NCBI RefSeq assembly: GCF_004011805.1
Contig: NZ_ML137196.1
Location: 124,001-188,000, forward strand
DNA length: 64,000 bases
DNA from: Piscinibacter defluvii
GTDB taxonomy: Bacteria > Pseudomonadota > Gammaproteobacteria > Burkholderiales > Burkholderiaceae_C
Direction: 5' to 3'
A program made the position numbers and the translations under genes. Shown piece by piece: positions 1 to 8,259 of this stretch (positions are counted from its first letter, which is position 1; the number at the start of each line of letters is the position of its first letter). The notes under the pieces are model-generated. The model saw only the letters and a program-made list of their open reading frames with translations, did not search any database and was not told where the DNA came from.

Positions 1-1209
1 GGCCTCGCGCAGCCTGGCCAGGCGCGCCGCGGTGCCGGTCTCGCGCAGACCCTGGCGCAGCGCCAGCGCGCGCACGCCGTGCACGATGGGGAAGCTGCCG
101 AGCTTCTTCAGGTCCAGCGGCTGCTCGTCGGCGCGCGCGGTCAGGCGGCTCCACCAGCTGACCGGCTCCTCGAACTGGTCGGCCGCGGCGGCGAAGCGGG
201 CGTAGAACGCGTCGCTGCCGGCGAGGACCTGGTCCAGGTGCTCGCGCAGCGCCTCCAGCAGCGTGGCGTCGCCGGCCACCGCTGCGGCGTCGAGGAAGAT
301 GGCCAGCTGCATCACGCCCTGCGGGTCGCTGCCGTAGACCCAGTCGCGCAGCGTGCTGCGGAAGCGCGCCACCGGCGCGCGCCAGGCGCGGTTGACCACC
401 ATGATGCCGCCCGGGCAGGGCGGCCAGCCGCAGTCGATCAGCGCCGCGTTGAAGCGGCCGGCGATCGCGTCGAGGTCCGCACACTCGTAGCCGTCGCGCA
501 GGATCAGCGCGTTGTCCTGGTCGGTCTTGAGGATCTGCTCGCCGCGCCCCTCGCTGCCCATCACCAGCAGGCAGGCGTTGGCGATCAACTCGGGCGGCGC
601 CTCGAGCTGCCAGAGCCGCGCGAACAGGCGCCGGTTCAGCTCGCCCACCAGGCGCGCCACGCGCTCGACCTTGATGCCGCCGTCGTGCAGCAGCGTGACC
701 ATGGACTCGATGCGCTGCGCCGCGGCCTGCAGTTCGGCGACGCTGGCCGCCTCGTCGATCTGCAGCGCGACGATGTGCGAGTGGTTGGCGACGAAGCTCA
801 CCAGGTCGAGCTGGCCGAGCACGCCCAGCACCTGCGCGCCGTCGCGCACCAGCAGGCGGTGCACGCGGTGGCGCACCATCAGCCAGAGCGCCTCGAACAG
901 GTCGGCGTCGGCGTCGATCTCGATCAGCGCGAAGCGCGCCACCTCGCGCACCGGCAGCGCGGCCGGCGGCACGTCGCGCAGCAGCGCGTCGCGCAGGTCG
1001 GTGGTGGTGAAGATGCCCAGGCGCTCGCCGTGTTCGTCCACGTCGCGCACCAGCGTGTGCGTCAGGCCGTGCGCGGCCAGCTCGCGGCACACCGACACCA
1101 CGTCGAGCGCCCCGTCGACGTAGTGCGGCTTGCGCACATAGGCGTCGCGGACGCGGGCAGTGACCAGCGAGAGCATCTCGCGCTGGCTGTCGGAGGCGCG
1201 GTTCGGCAT
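1..1209 (-). CDS. CBS-domain / DUF294 putative nucleotidyltransferase (C-terminus beyond window)
   Basis: 403 residues are visible, running off the left edge without a stop. The N-terminal ~145 residues read as a CBS-domain pair (a segment around GIFTTTDLRDALL, then HRLLVRDG and LGVLGQLDLV). Near residue 215 comes the DUF294 nucleotidyltransferase signature MGSEGRGEQ, followed by KTDQDNALIL, which resembles the metal-binding region of GlnD/GlnE-type nucleotidyltransferases. No cyclic-nucleotide-binding domain precedes the CBS pair, unlike some relatives. Family members are thought to act as signal-transduction uridylyl- or adenylyltransferases; the substrate is unknown. The gene is downstream of actP on the same strand after a strong hairpin. 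That order (DUF485, actP, DUF294) suggests a role in acetate or carbon-status control, which is inference. Start ATG at 1209. Confidence 0.85.
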   Translation of the reverse strand, partial: MPNRASDSQREMLSLVTARVRDAYVRKPHYVDGALDVVSVCRELAAHGLTHTLVRDVDEHGERLGIFTTTDLRDALLRDVPPAALPVREVARFALIEIDADADLFEALWLMVRHRVHRLLVRDGAQVLGVLGQLDLVSFVANHSHIVALQIDEAASVAELQAAAQRIESMVTLLHDGGIKVERVARLVGELNRRLFARLWQLEAPPELIANACLLVMGSEGRGEQILKTDQDNALILRDGYECADLDAIAGRFNAALIDCGWPPCPGGIMVVNRAWRAPVARFRSTLRDWVYGSDPQGVMQLAIFLDAAAVAGDATLLEALREHLDQVLAGSDAFYARFAAAADQFEEPVSWWSRLTARADEQPLDLKKLGSFPIVHGVRALALRQGLRETGTAARLARLREA

Positions 1210-1229
1210 GGGAGAGCGCGGAAACACGA

Positions 1230-1261
1230 ACGGGACGGCGGCAGTGTGCCAGCCGTCCCGT
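1230..1261 (-). terminator. Hairpin between actP and the DUF294 gene
   Basis: A perfect 10-bp stem (ACGGGACGGC / GCCGTCCCGT) encloses a 12-base loop that can pair further (GGCA/TGCC). In the transcript direction it follows the actP stop and is followed by a mildly T-rich stretch (TTCGTGTTT), then the ATG of the next gene. It could be a partial terminator or a processing site that lowers expression of the DUF294 gene. There is no clean U-tract, so full termination is doubtful. Confidence 0.55.
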
Positions 1262-1288
1262 CGTGGGGATTGAGGAATCTCTAGCCGT

Positions 1289-3010
1289 TCAGTGGCCCGA
1301 GGCCCCCGCCGCGCCGATGCCCGTCTCCGAGCGCACCTGCTGGGCCAGGAAGCCGTCACGGTCGACCTTGGCGCGCGCGCCGCGGTCGAGGATCGAGAAC
1401 AGCCAGATGCCGATGAAGCCGATGGTCATCGAGAACAGCGCCGGCGAGGTGTAGGGGAACAGCGCCGAGCCCTTCGGGTTGCCCAGCGTCGCCTCCCACA
1501 CCGAGGGCGAGACCACGGTCAGCGCGACCGAGGAGATCAGCCCGAGGAAGCCGCCGATCACCGCGCCCTTGGTGGTGCAGTCCTTCCACAGCACGCTCAT
1601 GAAGAGCACCGGGAAGTTGGCCGAGGCCGCGATCGCGAAGGCCAGCGACACCATGAAGGCGATGTTCTGCTTCTCGAACGCGATGCCCAGGCCCACCGCG
1701 ATGACACCCAGCGCGACCGTGGTCAGGCGCGAGACCTTCAGCTCCGAGGCGCTGTCGGCCTTGCCCTGCTTGATGACCGTGGCGTAGAGGTCGTGCGAGA
1801 CCGCCGAGGCGCCCGACAGCGTCAGGCCGGCCACCACCGCGAGGATGGTCGCGAAGGCCACCGCCGAGATGAAGCCGAGGAACACGTTGCCGCCCACCGC
1901 GTTGGCGAGGTGGATGGCCGCCATGTTGCCGCCGCCCAGCAGACCGCCCTTGGCGTCGAGGAACTGCGGGTTGGTCAGCACGAAGGTGATCGCGCCGAAG
2001 CCGATGATGAAGGTCAGCAGGTAGAAGTAGCCGATCCAGCCGGTGGCCCACATCACCGACTTGCGGGCTTCCTTGGCCGAGGGCACGGTGAAGAAGCGCA
2101 TCAGGATGTGCGGCAGGCCGGCGGTGCCGAACATCAGCGCCATGCCGAAGCTGATCGCCGAGATCGGGTCCTTCACGAAGTTGCCCGGGCCCATGATCGA
2201 CTGGCCGATCTTGGCGGCCTCCTCGGCCGTCTTGCCCGTCGCCAGGCCGGCCTTGATCTCGACCGCCTTGGCGAACATCGCCTCCGGGCTGAAGCCGAAG
2301 TTCCACAGCACCATGAAGGCCATGAAGGTGGCGCCGCCGAGCAGCAGGCAGGCCTTGATGATCTGCACCCAGGTGGTGGCCGTCATGCCGCCGAACAGCA
2401 CGTAGACCATCATCAGCGCGCCGACGATCACCACCGCCATCCAGTACTCCAGGCCGAACAGCAGCTTGATGAGCTGGCCCGCGCCGACCATCTGCGCGAT
2501 CAGGTAGAACGCGACGACGACCAGCGTGCCCGAGGCGGCGAAGATGCGCACCGGCTTCTGGTCGAAGCGGAACGCGGCCACGTCGGCGAAGGTGAACTTG
2601 CCCAGGTTGCGCAGCCGCTCGGCCATCAGGAAGGTGATGACGGGCCAGCCGACCAGGAAGCCGATCGAGTAGATCAGGCCGTCGAAGCCGGAGGCCATCA
2701 CCGCGGCGGAGATGCCGAGGAAGGAGGCCGCGGACATGTAGTCGCCCGCGATCGCCAGGCCGTTCTGGAAGCCGGTGATGCCGCCGCCGGCGGTGTAGAA
2801 GTCGGCCGCCGACTTGGTCTTGGCCGCGGCCCACTTGGTGATGTAGAGCGTGGCCAGCACGAACACGCCGAACATGCCGATGGCCGTCCAGTTGGTGGCC
2901 TGCTTCTGCGCCTGGCCGAGGTCGGCGCCGGCGGACCAGGCCGCGAACGAGACGCCGAACAGCGCGAGCAGCGTGAGCACGCGCCGGGTGGTGACGAACG
3001 AGCCGCTCAT
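1289..3010 (-). CDS. actP: Cation/acetate symporter ActP (sodium:solute symporter family)
   Basis: 573 residues, the normal length for ActP. The N-terminus is a cleavable-looking signal ([13 protein letters not shown], cut after AWSAGA), followed by multiple hydrophobic helices typical of the SSS family. SSS/ActP landmarks include the stretch [19 protein letters not shown], then [14 protein letters not shown], and [15 protein letters not shown] near the C-terminal third. The protein imports acetate and related short-chain carboxylates with a cation. The ATG at 3010 overlaps the stop of the upstream DUF485 gene by 4 bp (ATGA), so the two are translationally coupled, as in E. coli yjcH-actP. 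Longer upstream in-frame extensions run through the DUF485 gene and are not credible. Confidence 0.95.
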   Translation of the reverse strand: MSGSFVTTRRVLTLLALFGVSFAAWSAGADLGQAQKQATNWTAIGMFGVFVLATLYITKWAAAKTKSAADFYTAGGGITGFQNGLAIAGDYMSAASFLGISAAVMASGFDGLIYSIGFLVGWPVITFLMAERLRNLGKFTFADVAAFRFDQKPVRIFAASGTLVVVAFYLIAQMVGAGQLIKLLFGLEYWMAVVIVGALMMVYVLFGGMTATTWVQIIKACLLLGGATFMAFMVLWNFGFSPEAMFAKAVEIKAGLATGKTAEEAAKIGQSIMGPGNFVKDPISAISFGMALMFGTAGLPHILMRFFTVPSAKEARKSVMWATGWIGYFYLLTFIIGFGAITFVLTNPQFLDAKGGLLGGGNMAAIHLANAVGGNVFLGFISAVAFATILAVVAGLTLSGASAVSHDLYATVIKQGKADSASELKVSRLTTVALGVIAVGLGIAFEKQNIAFMVSLAFAIAASANFPVLFMSVLWKDCTTKGAVIGGFLGLISSVALTVVSPSVWEATLGNPKGSALFPYTSPALFSMTIGFIGIWLFSILDRGARAKVDRDGFLAQQVRSETGIGAAGASGH

Positions 3011-3315
3011 TTCAGCACCGCCTTCTTGACCGCGTCGGTCAGGTCGTCGTACTGGCTGTTCGCGCGCAGCACGTAGATGGTCGTGATGACGACCGTGAAC
3101 ACGATGACGCCGAAGCCGATCGGGATGCCGACCGTCATGACGCCGGCACCGAGCTTGGTCGACAGGAATTCCTTGTTGAAGGCCACCAGCAGGATGAAGC
3201 CGTAGTACACGACCATCATCGCCAGCGTGAGCCACCAGCCGAAGCTGGAGCGCTTGGCTTTCAGTTCCTGGTACTTCGGGTGGCTGGCTATGCGCCGCAC
3301 CAGATCGTCTTCCAT
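3007..3315 (-). CDS. DUF485 inner-membrane protein (YjcH-like)
   Basis: 102 residues, the usual size. The N-terminal segment [19 protein letters not shown] is the classic DUF485 opening. Two transmembrane helices follow (about residues 28-45 and 60-83), then a charged C-terminus. YjcH-type proteins are almost always encoded directly upstream of actP and are thought to assist or modulate the symporter; no enzymatic function is known. The gene overlaps actP by 4 bp. It is the first gene of the acetate operon, and its upstream region carries a phased repeat array (see 3382-3440). Confidence 0.93.
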   Translation of the reverse strand: MEDDLVRRIASHPKYQELKAKRSSFGWWLTLAMMVVYYGFILLVAFNKEFLSTKLGAGVMTVGIPIGFGVIVFTVVITTIYVLRANSQYDDLTDAVKKAVLK

Positions 3316-3381
3316 GACGCAGTCTCCTCACGTTGAGTCGCGGGCCCCGACGGGACCTTGACCGCATGGTCGAAGAAACGT

Positions 3382-3440
3382 CTGACCAAGCTCTGACGGC
3401 TGGCCAACAGGGGCTGACGCGGGGCTGAACCGAAGCTGAC
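3382..3440. promoter_or_regulatory. Phased CTGAC direct-repeat array upstream of the actP operon
   Basis: On the plus strand CTGAC (once CTGAA) begins at 3382, 3393, 3414, 3425 and 3436. The spacings are 11, 21, 11 and 11 bp, so one repeat falls on each helical turn with one position degenerate. The array lies 67-125 bp upstream of the first ATG of the acetate operon. An inverted repeat GACC-GCAT-GGTC (3360-3371) lies between it and the gene. Tandem half-sites at an 11-bp period are the usual footprint of OmpR/PhoB-type response regulators. The regulator is not encoded in this window. Confidence 0.55.
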
Positions 3441-3521
3441 ACGCGGGCCCTCCGCCCCTCGTGAAACCAGCTTCGTCGGCCCTCCCGGGCGCGACACTAT
3501 GGTTTTCCCTGAGTCCGGCGG

Positions 3522-4166
3522 TCAGCCGCGCCGGACACCCGGCCGCGGCGCGCCGGCGGCGTCCCAGGCGGGGCCGTCGAACCAGGCGTCGCCGCGCAGG
3601 TAGGCAGCGAGCATGGGCAGCGCATCGAGGCCCCAGAAGAGCCGGCCGTCGACCTCGACGGTCGGCACGCCGAACACGCCACGCGCCAGCGCCGCGGCGG
3701 TGGCGTCCTTCAGCGCCTGCTTGACCGGCTCGCCGTCCGGATCACGCGCCGGCGCGAGCGCCTCGCGCAGCGCCTGCAGCCGCGCCGGCTCGTTGGCATC
3801 GGCCCCTTCGCCGCGCCACACGTGCCGCAGCACGGTCTCGCAGGCGAGCCGGTTCGGCGTGCCGCCTTCCGGCGCGCAGGCCACCAGCAGGCGCAGCAGC
3901 GCCAGCGGGTTGAACGGGTGCTGTGCCGGCGTCTGCATCGGGATGCCCAGCACATGCGCCTGCCAGGCGACCTCGCGGAACGTCCAGGCGCGCTTGGGCT
4001 CGATCTCCGCCGGCCCCTTCTGGCCCCAGTGCTTCAGCAGCCCGGCGAACAGCACCGGCCGGTAGTCGACGCTGTAGGACAGGCCCTCGAGCGCCTGCGG
4101 CAGCTGCTCGAACGCGAGGCAGGCATAGGGCGAGACCGGGTCGAACCAGAACTGCAGCTGCTTCAT
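3522..4166 (-). CDS. 2-hydroxychromene-2-carboxylate isomerase family protein (DsbA/GST-kappa fold)
   Basis: 214 residues. The N-terminus FWFDPVSPYACLAFEQLP carries the characteristic F-x-D-x-x-SPY motif, whose serine activates glutathione in HCCA isomerases. The C-terminal GVFGVPTVEVDGRLFWGLDALP is the conserved cis-proline segment of this thioredoxin-like fold. HCCA isomerases take part in naphthalene-type ring degradation, but many genomic copies have no known substrate and nothing here suggests aromatic catabolism. The ATG at 4166 overlaps the DUF1289 gene stop by 4 bp. A second family member is encoded at 14120-14731, on the other side of the leucine cluster. Confidence 0.85.
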   Translation of the reverse strand: MKQLQFWFDPVSPYACLAFEQLPQALEGLSYSVDYRPVLFAGLLKHWGQKGPAEIEPKRAWTFREVAWQAHVLGIPMQTPAQHPFNPLALLRLLVACAPEGGTPNRLACETVLRHVWRGEGADANEPARLQALREALAPARDPDGEPVKQALKDATAAALARGVFGVPTVEVDGRLFWGLDALPMLAAYLRGDAWFDGPAWDAAGAPRPGVRRG

Positions 4167-4357
4167 TCCGACGGGCCTTGCGCAGCGACGGCCTCGCGCC
4201 GGGCCGGCAGCAGCGCCCAGACGGCGCGCTTGGCCTGGTCGTCGAGCGTGGACCAGGCGGCGATCTCGTCGATGGTGCGCAGGCAGCCCTCGCACCAGCC
4301 GGTGCGCAGGTTCATGCGGCACACGTTGACGCAGGGGGATGGGACCGGGCTGCTCAT
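4163..4357 (-). CDS. DUF1289 small Cys-rich protein
   Basis: 64 residues, complete. The pattern SPCVNVCRMN, then WCEGCLRTIDEIAAW matches DUF1289: four cysteines in two Cys-x3-Cys / Cys-x2-Cys pairs that may bind a metal or Fe-S cluster. Function is unknown. The ATG at 4357 and the stop overlap both neighbours by 4 bp (ybaK upstream, DsbA-fold isomerase downstream), so it belongs to a tightly coupled unit that starts at the HMG-CoA lyase gene. Confidence 0.85.
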   Translation of the reverse strand: MSSPVPSPCVNVCRMNLRTGWCEGCLRTIDEIAAWSTLDDQAKRAVWALLPARREAVAAQGPSE

Positions 4358-4851
4358 GCCTGCACTTGCACCACGTCCGCCACCGGCGCGCCGGTGAGCG
4401 CCTCGAGCTGCGCCGGGCTGAGGCGGAACACGCCGTTCGGGTGGCCGGCCGCAGCCCAGATCTCGCCGAAGCGGAACAGCTCGCGATCGATCAGCGTGAC
4501 CGGCGGCGTGGCATGGGCGAGCGGCGAGACGCCGCCGATCGTGAAGCCGGTGCGTGCCTTGACGAAGTCCGCATCGGCCCGGCCGATCGCGCCCACCTGG
4601 GCGGCGACCTTCTTCTCGTCGACCCGCCGGTCGCCCGAGGTGACGACCAGCACCGCCGCCTCGTCGGCCTTGCGGCGGAAGATCACGCTCTTGGCGATCT
4701 GGCCCACCGAGACGCCGAGCGCATCGGCCGCCTCCTGCGAGGTGCGCGCCGCCACCTCCAGCCACACCGGCGCATGCGGGTGGCCGCGTTCGGCGAGCGC
4801 CTGCACGACGCGGCGGAAGCCCTCGGGTCGGTCCTCCATCACCGAGCTCAT
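4354..4851 (-). CDS. YbaK/EbsC family aminoacyl-tRNA deacylase-like protein
   Basis: 165 residues, the normal length. Visible family features are SVGQIAKSVIFRRK (the conserved lysine of YbaK/ProXp editing domains), then KVAAQVGAIGRADADFV and TGFTIGGVSPLAH, the C-terminal glycine-rich motif of the active site. Such proteins hydrolyse mischarged aminoacyl-tRNAs in trans; the exact amino-acid specificity cannot be read from the sequence. It overlaps its neighbours on both sides by 4 bp. Its place after the HMG-CoA lyase gene is common in Burkholderiales and need not imply a metabolic link. Confidence 0.88.
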   Translation of the reverse strand: MSSVMEDRPEGFRRVVQALAERGHPHAPVWLEVAARTSQEAADALGVSVGQIAKSVIFRRKADEAAVLVVTSGDRRVDEKKVAAQVGAIGRADADFVKARTGFTIGGVSPLAHATPPVTLIDRELFRFGEIWAAAGHPNGVFRLSPAQLEALTGAPVADVVQVQA

Positions 4852-5762
4852 GCCGCCGCCTTATCGCGTTTGCTCAGCAGTGCCTTGCCGGCCCGCGAGA
4901 CCGGCGGGCGGCCGAGCACGCCGGAGATGAATGCCCCCGCATCGACCAGCTTGTCCAGGTCGATGCCGGTGTCGATGCCCAGGCCGTTCAGCATGAACAG
5001 CACGTCCTCGGTGGCCACGTTGCCGGTCGCACCCTTCGCGTACGGGCAGCCGCCCAGGCCGGCCACGCTGGCATCGAACACGTGGATGCCCATTTCCAGG
5101 CAGGCGTAGATGTTGGCCAGGGCCTGGCCGTAGGTGTCGTGGAAGTGGCCGCTGACCTCGGCGAGCGGGAAGTGCTTCAGGGCGCGCTCCATCGCGGCCT
5201 GCACGCGCCTCGGCGTGCCAACGCCGATGGTGTCGGCGATGCCGCAGTGCTCGACGCCGATGCCCTTCATCAGCACGACCACCTTCTCCACCTCGTCGGC
5301 GCCGACCTCGCCCTGGTAGGGGCAGCCGAGCGCGCAGGAGATCGCGGCGCGCACCTTGATGCCGGCAGCCCTGGCCTGCTGCACCACCGGCGCGAAGCGG
5401 TCCACCGACTCGGCGATCGAGCAGTTGATGTTGCGCTGGCTGAAGGCCTCGCTCGCCGCGCCGAACACGACGATCTCGTCCGGCCGGGTCGGCAGGGCCG
5501 CCTCGAGGCCCTTCAGGTTGGGCGTCAGCACCGAGTAGCGCACGCCGGGACGGCGCCGGATGCCGGCCATCACTTCGGCGTTGTCGGCCATCTGCGGCAC
5601 CCACTTCGGGCTGACGAAGCTGGTGACCTCGATCTCGCGCAGGCCGGCGTCCTGCAGGCGATGCACAAGTTCGATCTTGTGCGCAGCGCTGACCGGCTGC
5701 TTCTCGTTCTGCAACCCGTCACGCGGGCCGACGTCGACGAGGATCACGGACGACGGAATCAT
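4848..5762 (-). CDS. liuE: Hydroxymethylglutaryl-CoA lyase
   Basis: 304 residues. It cleaves HMG-CoA to acetyl-CoA and acetoacetate, the last step of leucine degradation. The catalytic arginine is in DVGPRDGLQNE (Arg14), the metal-binding histidines in SGHFHDTYGQA, and the essential cysteine in the G-loop GLGGCPYAKGATGN. The ATG at 5762 is chosen because the conserved N-terminus MIPSSVILVDVGPRDG begins there; an upstream in-frame ATG at 5810 adds 16 unconserved residues. The gene lies in line with the carboxylase genes (liuB to liuD) but is separated from liuD by a plus-strand gene, so it probably has its own promoter. Confidence 0.95.
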   Translation of the reverse strand: MIPSSVILVDVGPRDGLQNEKQPVSAAHKIELVHRLQDAGLREIEVTSFVSPKWVPQMADNAEVMAGIRRRPGVRYSVLTPNLKGLEAALPTRPDEIVVFGAASEAFSQRNINCSIAESVDRFAPVVQQARAAGIKVRAAISCALGCPYQGEVGADEVEKVVVLMKGIGVEHCGIADTIGVGTPRRVQAAMERALKHFPLAEVSGHFHDTYGQALANIYACLEMGIHVFDASVAGLGGCPYAKGATGNVATEDVLFMLNGLGIDTGIDLDKLVDAGAFISGVLGRPPVSRAGKALLSKRDKAAA

Positions 5763-5869
5763 GAAAAAAGTCTCGCCTCGAAGTCGCGCGGCACTGCCGC
5801 TTCCCCTCACGTAGGGATGGTGTTACCGAGCCTGATACAGGAAGATACAAACACACGGAAGGACCGATT

Positions 5870-6235
5870 GTGGACATCAGTACCCGCCTGCGCATCGCCA
5901 CCCGCATCCATTTTGCGCTGCTGCGCCAGTACGGCGAGGACGTGGAGATCGGAAGCCTCATGAAGGGCGGGGCCGACGCACGCGAGGCGATGTTCGTCTG
6001 CGAGGCCTCGGGCGACCCGGAGCTGGCCACGCTGGCGCGCCGCCTGCGCCACGCCGACCGTGCCGACAGCCGCGCCGCCGCCAAGCCCGCGCCGCAGGAC
6101 GCGGCCTGGGCCAGCAACACCACCGGCTTCGGCGTGTCGCGCCCGCTCGGGCTGGACGAGACCAGCGCCGGCTCCACCAGCTGGCTGAACCCGTCGAGCT
6201 GGCTGAAGCGCGCCGCGCCGACGAAGCCGCACTGA
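5870..6235 (+). CDS. Conserved-looking hypothetical protein inside the leucine cluster
   Basis: 121 residues from a GTG start with a good ribosome binding site (GGAAGGA, about 7 bp upstream). The N-terminal half is a compact alpha-helical segment (RLRIATRIHFALLR, then SLMKGGADAREAMFVCEASG). The C-terminal half is low-complexity, rich in Ala, Ser and Trp (SWLNPSSWLKR). I recognise no domain. I recall similar short proteins in other Burkholderiales, but cannot confirm that here. It diverges from liuE and converges on liuD, ending 13 bp from the liuD stop. The opposite-strand reading is poorer, which favours this frame as coding. Confidence 0.7.
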   Translation: MDISTRLRIATRIHFALLRQYGEDVEIGSLMKGGADAREAMFVCEASGDPELATLARRLRHADRADSRAAAKPAPQDAAWASNTTGFGVSRPLGLDETSAGSTSWLNPSSWLKRAAPTKPH

Positions 6236-6248
6236 GCTCACCGGAACC

Positions 6249-8252
6249 TCACTCGATCGGCACCAGGCGCAGCAGTTCCTCGCCCTCGAGCACCTGGTCG
6301 CCCACCGCATAGAGCAGCTCGGCCACCGTGCCGTCGCGCGGCGCGGCCAGCGTGTGCTCCATCTTCATCGCCTCCATCACCGCCAGCGGCTGGCCCTGCT
6401 TGACCGCCTCGCCGGGCCGCGCCAGCAGGGCGATCACCTTGCCGGGCATCGGCGCGGCGAGCCGCCCGCCCTCGCCGGCGCCTTCGCCGGCGTGTGCGAT
6501 CGGGTCGACATGCGTCAGCAGCGCCGCCCCCTCGGCCGTGAACACGCCCAGCCGTTCGCCCACCGCGTAGACCGCCAGCGCCCAGCGGCGTGAGCCGAGC
6601 GTGACCTCGTGGCGCGCACCGCCACGGGCCGCGCAGGCATAGGGCCAGCGCTGCGCGCCGTGCACCAGCACCTGCTCGCCGCGGTGCGAACGTTCGAGCA
6701 TGAACACCTCGTGCCGGCCGTGCACCTCGAGGTCGAAGCGGCGCAGCGCGGCGCCGTGCAGCCGCCAGGCGTCGCGGCGCGACCAGGGGTCCGCATCCTG
6801 CCCCTGCGCCTCGCTGGCCAGCGCATGGGCCACCGCGCCGGCCGCCGCGATCTCCAGCGGCAGCGGCGGCGCATCGAACAGCACGGCGCGCTCGCGCTCG
6901 ATCAGCGCGGTGTCGAGGTCGGCCTGCGCGAACGAGCGGCTCTTCAGCACCCGGCGCAGGAAGGCCACGTTGTTGTGCAGCCCGACGATGTGCACCTGCG
7001 CCAGCGCGGCATCGAGCCGGGCCAGCGCCTGCGCGCGGTCCGCGCCGTGCACGATCAGCTTGGCGATCATCGAGTCGTAGTGCGGCGAGATGCTGTCGCC
7101 CTCGCGCACGCCGGCGTCGAGCCGGACGTCGGCGAGCTCGAACGCGGCCGCGCCCGGCGGGGTGCGGAACACGTCGAGCCGGCCGGTGGCCGGCAGGAAC
7201 TGCGCGTCCGGGTTCTCGGCGCACAGGCGTGCCTCGATCGCATGGCCGCGGCGCGGGATCTCGTGCTGGGCGAGCGGCAGCGGCTCGCCGGCCGCCACGC
7301 GCAGCTGCCACTCGACCAGGTCGAGCCCGGTGATCGCCTCGGTCACCGGGTGCTCGACCTGCAGCCGTGTGTTCATCTCCATGAAGAAGAAGCGCAGGTC
7401 GCCATCAAGCGTGGGCTCGGCGATGAACTCGACCGTGCCTGCGCCGACATACCCCACCGCCTGCGCCGCCGCCACCGCCGCGGCGCCCATCTCGGCGCGA
7501 CGCGCCTCCGAGAGCCCGGGCGCGGGCGACTCCTCCAGCACCTTCTGGTGCCGGCGCTGCACCGAGCAGTCGCGCTCGAACAGGTAGACGCAGGCGCCGC
7601 GCGTGTCGGCGAACACCTGGATCTCGATGTGCCGCGGCCGCGTGACGTAGCGCTCGATCAGCACCGCATCGTCGCCGAAGCTGTTGCGCGCCTCGCGCTG
7701 GCAGGAGGCGAGCGCGGCGTCGAACTCGTCGGCCTTGGTGACGATGCGCATGCCCTTGCCGCCGCCGCCCGCGCTGGCCTTGATCAGCACCGGGTAGCCG
7801 ATGCGCGCGGCCTCGCGCGCGAGCAGCGCCGGGTCCTGATCGGCGCCGTGGTAGCCGGGCACCAGCGGCACGCCGGCCTTGTCCATCAGCTGCTTGGATT
7901 CGGCCTTCAGGCCCATCGCCTTGATGGCCGACGGCGGCGGGCCGATGAACACCAGCCCGGCATCGGCACAGGCCTGCGCGAACTCCTCGTTCTCGCTCAG
8001 GAAGCCGTAGCCGGGGTGGATGGCCTGCGCACCGGTGGCCTTCGCCGCCTCGATGATCAGCTCGCCGCGCAGGTAGCTCTCGCGCGGCGCGGGCGGGCCG
8101 AGGCGCACCGCCTCGTCGCAGGCCTGAACGTGCTGCGCCTGTGCATCGGCATCGGAATACACGGCCACGGTACGGATGCCGAGCCGGCGTGCGGTGGCGG
8201 CCACGCGGCAGGCGATTTCACCGCGGTTGGCGATCAGGATCTTCTGGAACAT
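6249..8252 (-). CDS. liuD: Methylcrotonyl-CoA carboxylase, biotin-containing alpha subunit
   Basis: 667 residues. The biotin carboxylase part spans about residues 1-450: N-terminal FQKILIANRGEIACR, ATP-grasp glycine loop KASAGGGGKGMR, carboxylation motif EMNTRLQVEHPVTE. The C-terminal biotinyl domain carries EAMKMEH with the biotin-accepting lysine at residue 630. The subunit charges biotin with bicarbonate for carboxylation of 3-methylcrotonyl-CoA. The presence of liuB, liuC and liuE nearby argues for this substrate over acetyl- or propionyl-CoA. The ATG at 8252 starts the conserved MFQKILIANRG; the longer in-frame reading to 8309 adds unconserved residues. Confidence 0.93.
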   Translation of the reverse strand: MFQKILIANRGEIACRVAATARRLGIRTVAVYSDADAQAQHVQACDEAVRLGPPAPRESYLRGELIIEAAKATGAQAIHPGYGFLSENEEFAQACADAGLVFIGPPPSAIKAMGLKAESKQLMDKAGVPLVPGYHGADQDPALLAREAARIGYPVLIKASAGGGGKGMRIVTKADEFDAALASCQREARNSFGDDAVLIERYVTRPRHIEIQVFADTRGACVYLFERDCSVQRRHQKVLEESPAPGLSEARRAEMGAAAVAAAQAVGYVGAGTVEFIAEPTLDGDLRFFFMEMNTRLQVEHPVTEAITGLDLVEWQLRVAAGEPLPLAQHEIPRRGHAIEARLCAENPDAQFLPATGRLDVFRTPPGAAAFELADVRLDAGVREGDSISPHYDSMIAKLIVHGADRAQALARLDAALAQVHIVGLHNNVAFLRRVLKSRSFAQADLDTALIERERAVLFDAPPLPLEIAAAGAVAHALASEAQGQDADPWSRRDAWRLHGAALRRFDLEVHGRHEVFMLERSHRGEQVLVHGAQRWPYACAARGGARHEVTLGSRRWALAVYAVGERLGVFTAEGAALLTHVDPIAHAGEGAGEGGRLAAPMPGKVIALLARPGEAVKQGQPLAVMEAMKMEHTLAAPRDGTVAELLYAVGDQVLEGEELLRLVPIE

Positions 8253-8259
8253 GAGGACC

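Noticed and set aside
1289-3442. Extended actP reading with an extra 144 N-terminal residues
   Set aside because: The extension runs through the DUF485 gene in another frame and replaces the signal peptide. The ATG at 3010 with ATGA overlap is the normal arrangement.
3522-4166. Aromatic (naphthalene) degradation role for the HCCA isomerase-like genes
   Set aside because: No ring-hydroxylating dioxygenase or other aromatic pathway gene is nearby, and such DsbA-fold proteins are widespread with unknown substrates.
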